Assembly: GCA_031279495.1 (NCBI GenBank)
Contig: JAITIJ010000009.1
Location: 1 to 8,240, forward strand
Length of the DNA: 8,240 nt
Reading direction: 5' to 3'
Origin: Holosporales bacterium
GTDB taxonomy: Bacteria > Pseudomonadota > Alphaproteobacteria > UBA3830 > JAIRMZ01
Shown here: one piece after another, positions 7,032 through 8,240 of the stretch
Numbering within the stretch: position 1 is the first letter of the stretch
Layout of the letters: each line of letters begins with the position of its first letter
Translations under genes and position numbers: made by a program
The notes under the pieces: model-generated
Database searches by the model: none
What the model was told of the DNA's origin: nothing
The model's input: only the letters and a program-made list of their open reading frames with translations

Positions 7032-7790
7032 GTGCGATATTGCGTCTTAGCAAGCCTTGTAATAGCCTCTTGTGTGCTGGCACAAGAATCTCAAGTGGTC
7101 GATTTGAATGTGCAGTCGAAAGAAGCCCAAGCAAAATCCGCAACGGACTTTTATGTGGGCGACAAAACGGAGGAACCGCAAAAGGCGCCGCTATTGTCTG
7201 GTCCTGCTTTGCCGTTTTCTGGAAGCTATATCGCTTTAGGAGCTGGTCTGACTAGAGCCTCTCAGGAATATACTGGAAAACCAGGAGGCGCCAGAGGAAA
7301 CATTGCGGTGTCTCATATACTTAACACACTCGGATACCATATCGTCGCAGGATTCGGGAGAACCCTTGGGAACGGTCCTTATGTAGGTATGGAGATGAGC
7401 ATCAACATTACACCGCATGCTGATCAGCAAAAGATAGGCTCTTCAGGCGGGCTCTCTGTAATTTCTACAGGGCTTACTAAAGTTGCGTTAGGTGTGAATG
7501 CGCGTTTTGGCTATGTACTAGCGAATGTCCCCCTTATGTTTTTCGTTAATCTCGGAGGTATACAAACAAAGTCTACGTGTGTTGCCTTTAGCAGCAAGCA
7601 GTCTTTTTCTACTTTTCGTCCTCTAGTAGGAATCGGTACAGAGTATAAATTGTCAAAAACGATAGGAATGCGCGGCGACATAAATTACGCATTTGGCGAA
7701 AGCGAAACACAATCGCTCTCAAACAATCGCAGCGTAGATGGCAAAACAAGTCTTACGACAGTCCGCGTCTTTGTGTCTTTTGCATTGTAG
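7032..7790 (+). CDS. Predicted small beta-barrel outer-membrane protein
   Basis: A 252-residue protein, not identified by name. Residues 1-17 form a signal peptide (one Arg, then a hydrophobic stretch) with likely cleavage VLA/Q at 17/18; Ile-Ala-Ser-Cys at 11-14 superficially resembles a lipobox but leaves too short a signal. Residues 18-60 are polar, possibly a periplasmic or surface segment. From about 64 the sequence becomes strand-like with alternating hydrophobics and glycines: SGSYIALGAGLT (63-74), GYHIVAGFGRT, YVGMEMSINI, VALGVNARFGYVL, LMFFVNLGG, VGIGTEYKL, IGMRGDINYAFGE, and a last strand VRVFVSFAL. This is typical of 8-stranded OmpA/opacity-type barrels; the last residue is Leu rather than Phe. 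Start is GTG with a near-perfect ribosome site. Gap to the upstream flavoprotein gene is 44 bp with no promoter seen, so read-through is likely. Role unknown; small barrels of this kind are often surface antigens or adhesins. Confidence 0.82.
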   Translation: MRYCVLASLVIASCVLAQESQVVDLNVQSKEAQAKSATDFYVGDKTEEPQKAPLLSGPALPFSGSYIALGAGLTRASQEYTGKPGGARGNIAVSHILNTLGYHIVAGFGRTLGNGPYVGMEMSINITPHADQQKIGSSGGLSVISTGLTKVALGVNARFGYVLANVPLMFFVNLGGIQTKSTCVAFSSKQSFSTFRPLVGIGTEYKLSKTIGMRGDINYAFGESETQSLSNNRSVDGKTSLTTVRVFVSFAL

Positions 7791-7822
7791 GATTGTATAA
7801 TCCATCGATCACAAAGATCGAT
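7790..7822 (+). terminator. Two tandem hairpins after the barrel gene
   Basis: GGATT-GTAT-AATCC (7790-7803) begins on the last base of the stop codon and is followed directly by ATCGATC-ACAAA-GATCGAT (7804-7822). Both stems are perfect (5 and 7 bp). No T-run follows, so intrinsic termination is uncertain; they may instead protect the 3' end of the message or pause polymerase. Confidence 0.4.
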
Positions 7823-7848
7823 CTGAATTAAACGGATATGGAAAAGAT

Positions 7849-7926
7849 ATGTCTCTAATATATGCATATGTAGAAACACAACAGACCTTTGAAATGATGA
7901 AAATGAGCCTTTTGCGAAAGGGGTAG
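7849..7926 (+). CDS. Possible 25-residue peptide, doubtful
   Basis: An ATG at 7849 opens 25 codons beginning Met-Ser-Leu and ending Leu-Arg-Lys-Gly before TAG. A GGAAAAG segment stands just upstream. The peptide has no signal sequence or recognisable motif; a clustered Met-rich patch (residues 16-19: Met, Met, Lys, Met) is its only feature. It is listed because its start region resembles that of the next open frame. It may well be chance. Confidence 0.15.
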   Translation: MSLIYAYVETQQTFEMMKMSLLRKG

Positions 7927-7949
7927 ACGGGATATGAGATGGGGAAAAT

Positions 7950-8156
7950 ATGAGTCTAAAAGAACAAAGATATAGTCACTATTCCCTTCAAGGCTTCCGT
8001 GTAGAGACCGTTCATCCTTTAAGGATTTTCTTCAAGTATTCTCCTCTTAATAATCGGAAGGTTTCTTTGCGTTTTCGAGGGGGTGAGATGATGCATCGAG
8101 GGTTCGGCCTTAATTTGCTGAATCGCCTGAAGGAAACGAACAACCTCTTTTACTAG
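7950..8156 (+). CDS. Hypothetical small basic protein
   Basis: A 68-residue open frame that I do not recognise. It begins Met-Ser-Leu-Lys, is rich in Arg, Lys, Asn and aromatic residues, and has no signal peptide, transmembrane segment or known motif. A GGGGA stretch lies about 4 bases before the ATG, a mediocre ribosome site. In its favour, the stop at 8154-8156 is 6 bases before a perfect inverted repeat that could terminate it. Against it, an overlapping minus-strand frame is also open and looks equally protein-like, and there is no promoter. A real gene is possible but not established. Confidence 0.3.
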   Translation: MSLKEQRYSHYSLQGFRVETVHPLRIFFKYSPLNNRKVSLRFRGGEMMHRGFGLNLLNRLKETNNLFY

Positions 8157-8162
8157 CGCTTC

Positions 8163-8193
8163 AACCCTCCCTCGACTTTTCTCAGGGAGGGTT
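8163..8193. terminator. Perfect 10-bp inverted repeat between convergent ends
   Basis: AACCCTCCCT (8163-8172), an 11-nt loop, and AGGGAGGGTT (8184-8193) form a strong GC-rich stem. It lies between the end of the plus-strand open frame (stop at 8156) and the stop of the minus-strand gene that enters from the right; base 8193 is shared with that stop codon. T-runs are short on both strands (GGGTTT on plus, GGGTT on minus), so a bidirectional or factor-assisted terminator is the best reading. Confidence 0.6.
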
Positions 8194-8240
8194 TAGTAGA
8201 CCAAGGCCAAAATCTTCTCTGCAGCATCACGGTCTTTTTT
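8193..8240 (-). CDS. C-terminal end of an unidentified protein
   Basis: The last 48 bases read on the minus strand as 15 codons and a TAA (8195-8193). The peptide, KKDRDAAEKILALVY, looks like a genuine amphipathic C-terminal helix, and the stop is followed at once by the inverted repeat, as expected for a gene end. The other two minus frames are poorer: one has a TGA within 12 bases and the other gives an unlikely Arg/Trp-rich sequence. Fifteen residues are too few to name the protein. Confidence 0.55.
   Translation of the reverse strand, partial: KKDRDAAEKILALVY

Larger units (their letters stand above)
7823..8162. other. Stretch without a confident gene
   Basis: About 340 bp between the hairpins behind the barrel gene and the inverted repeat near the right end. 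It holds two small plus-strand open frames (7849-7926 and 7950-8156), each preceded by a similar purine-rich segment, and an overlapping open minus-strand frame (down to a TAA at 8019-8021). No RNA gene, insertion-sequence end or phage remnant is recognisable. It could be a decayed gene, a long 3' untranslated region or small genes. Confidence 0.5.

Noticed and set aside
7065..7073. Lipobox-like Ile-Ala-Ser-Cys in the barrel protein signal
   Set aside because: Cleavage before Cys14 would leave a 13-residue signal, too short; Val-Leu-Ala at 15-17 is a good ordinary signal peptidase site.
7791..8192. Hidden tRNA, CRISPR or mobile-element end
   Set aside because: No cloverleaf, regularly spaced repeat, transposase fragment or terminal inverted repeat could be found by reading; only the hairpins and small frames listed are present.

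Overview
This window looks like a chromosomal housekeeping segment of an alphaproteobacterium. The strongest taxonomic signal is the pair at the left: a DUF3576-type lipoprotein directly upstream of leuS, an order that recurs in Alphaproteobacteria. The organism makes lipid A (lpxC) and so is Gram-negative. Base composition is moderate (by eye, not counted), genes are tightly packed and intergenic gaps are short. A host-associated lineage such as Holosporales is possible, but this is a guess from general style and the small surface-barrel gene, not a demonstrated assignment.

Left block (minus strand, 1-2557): a good sigma-70-type promoter (TGGACA, 17 bp, TAGAAT) drives a short-leader transcript encoding the lipoprotein and then leucyl-tRNA synthetase. 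leuS starts 3 bp after the lipoprotein stop and runs off the left edge; 669 codons are visible. A separate minus-strand gene (2734-3504, possibly from 3546) encodes a class I SAM-dependent methyltransferase of unknown substrate. It has its own candidate promoter and is followed by a compact hairpin region.

Right block (plus strand, 3677-7790): four genes in one direction. lpxC is the committed deacetylase of lipid A synthesis. Next comes an aspartate kinase whose catalytic half is well conserved and whose C-terminal regulatory half is strongly divergent. One base downstream lies a flavin enzyme of the FabK / nitronate monooxygenase family, which resembles FabK most. Last is a predicted small secreted beta-barrel outer-membrane protein. 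Three of the four fit an envelope theme: lipid A, possible fatty acid synthesis and an outer-membrane protein. Aspartate kinase feeds diaminopimelate and hence peptidoglycan as well as amino acids. Ask and the FabK-like gene are very likely cotranscribed.

Right end (7791-8240): two short hairpins follow the barrel gene. Then come about 340 bp with only weak small open frames (25 and 68 codons, plus strand) and a perfect 10-bp inverted repeat that probably terminates convergent transcripts. The last 48 bases hold the C-terminus of an unidentified minus-strand gene. I saw no CRISPR array, tRNA, rRNA, insertion sequence or phage gene, and no defence or other new multi-gene system. The points most worth a second look are the degenerate aspartate kinase regulatory domain, its FabK-like partner, and the unexplained 7823-8192 stretch.
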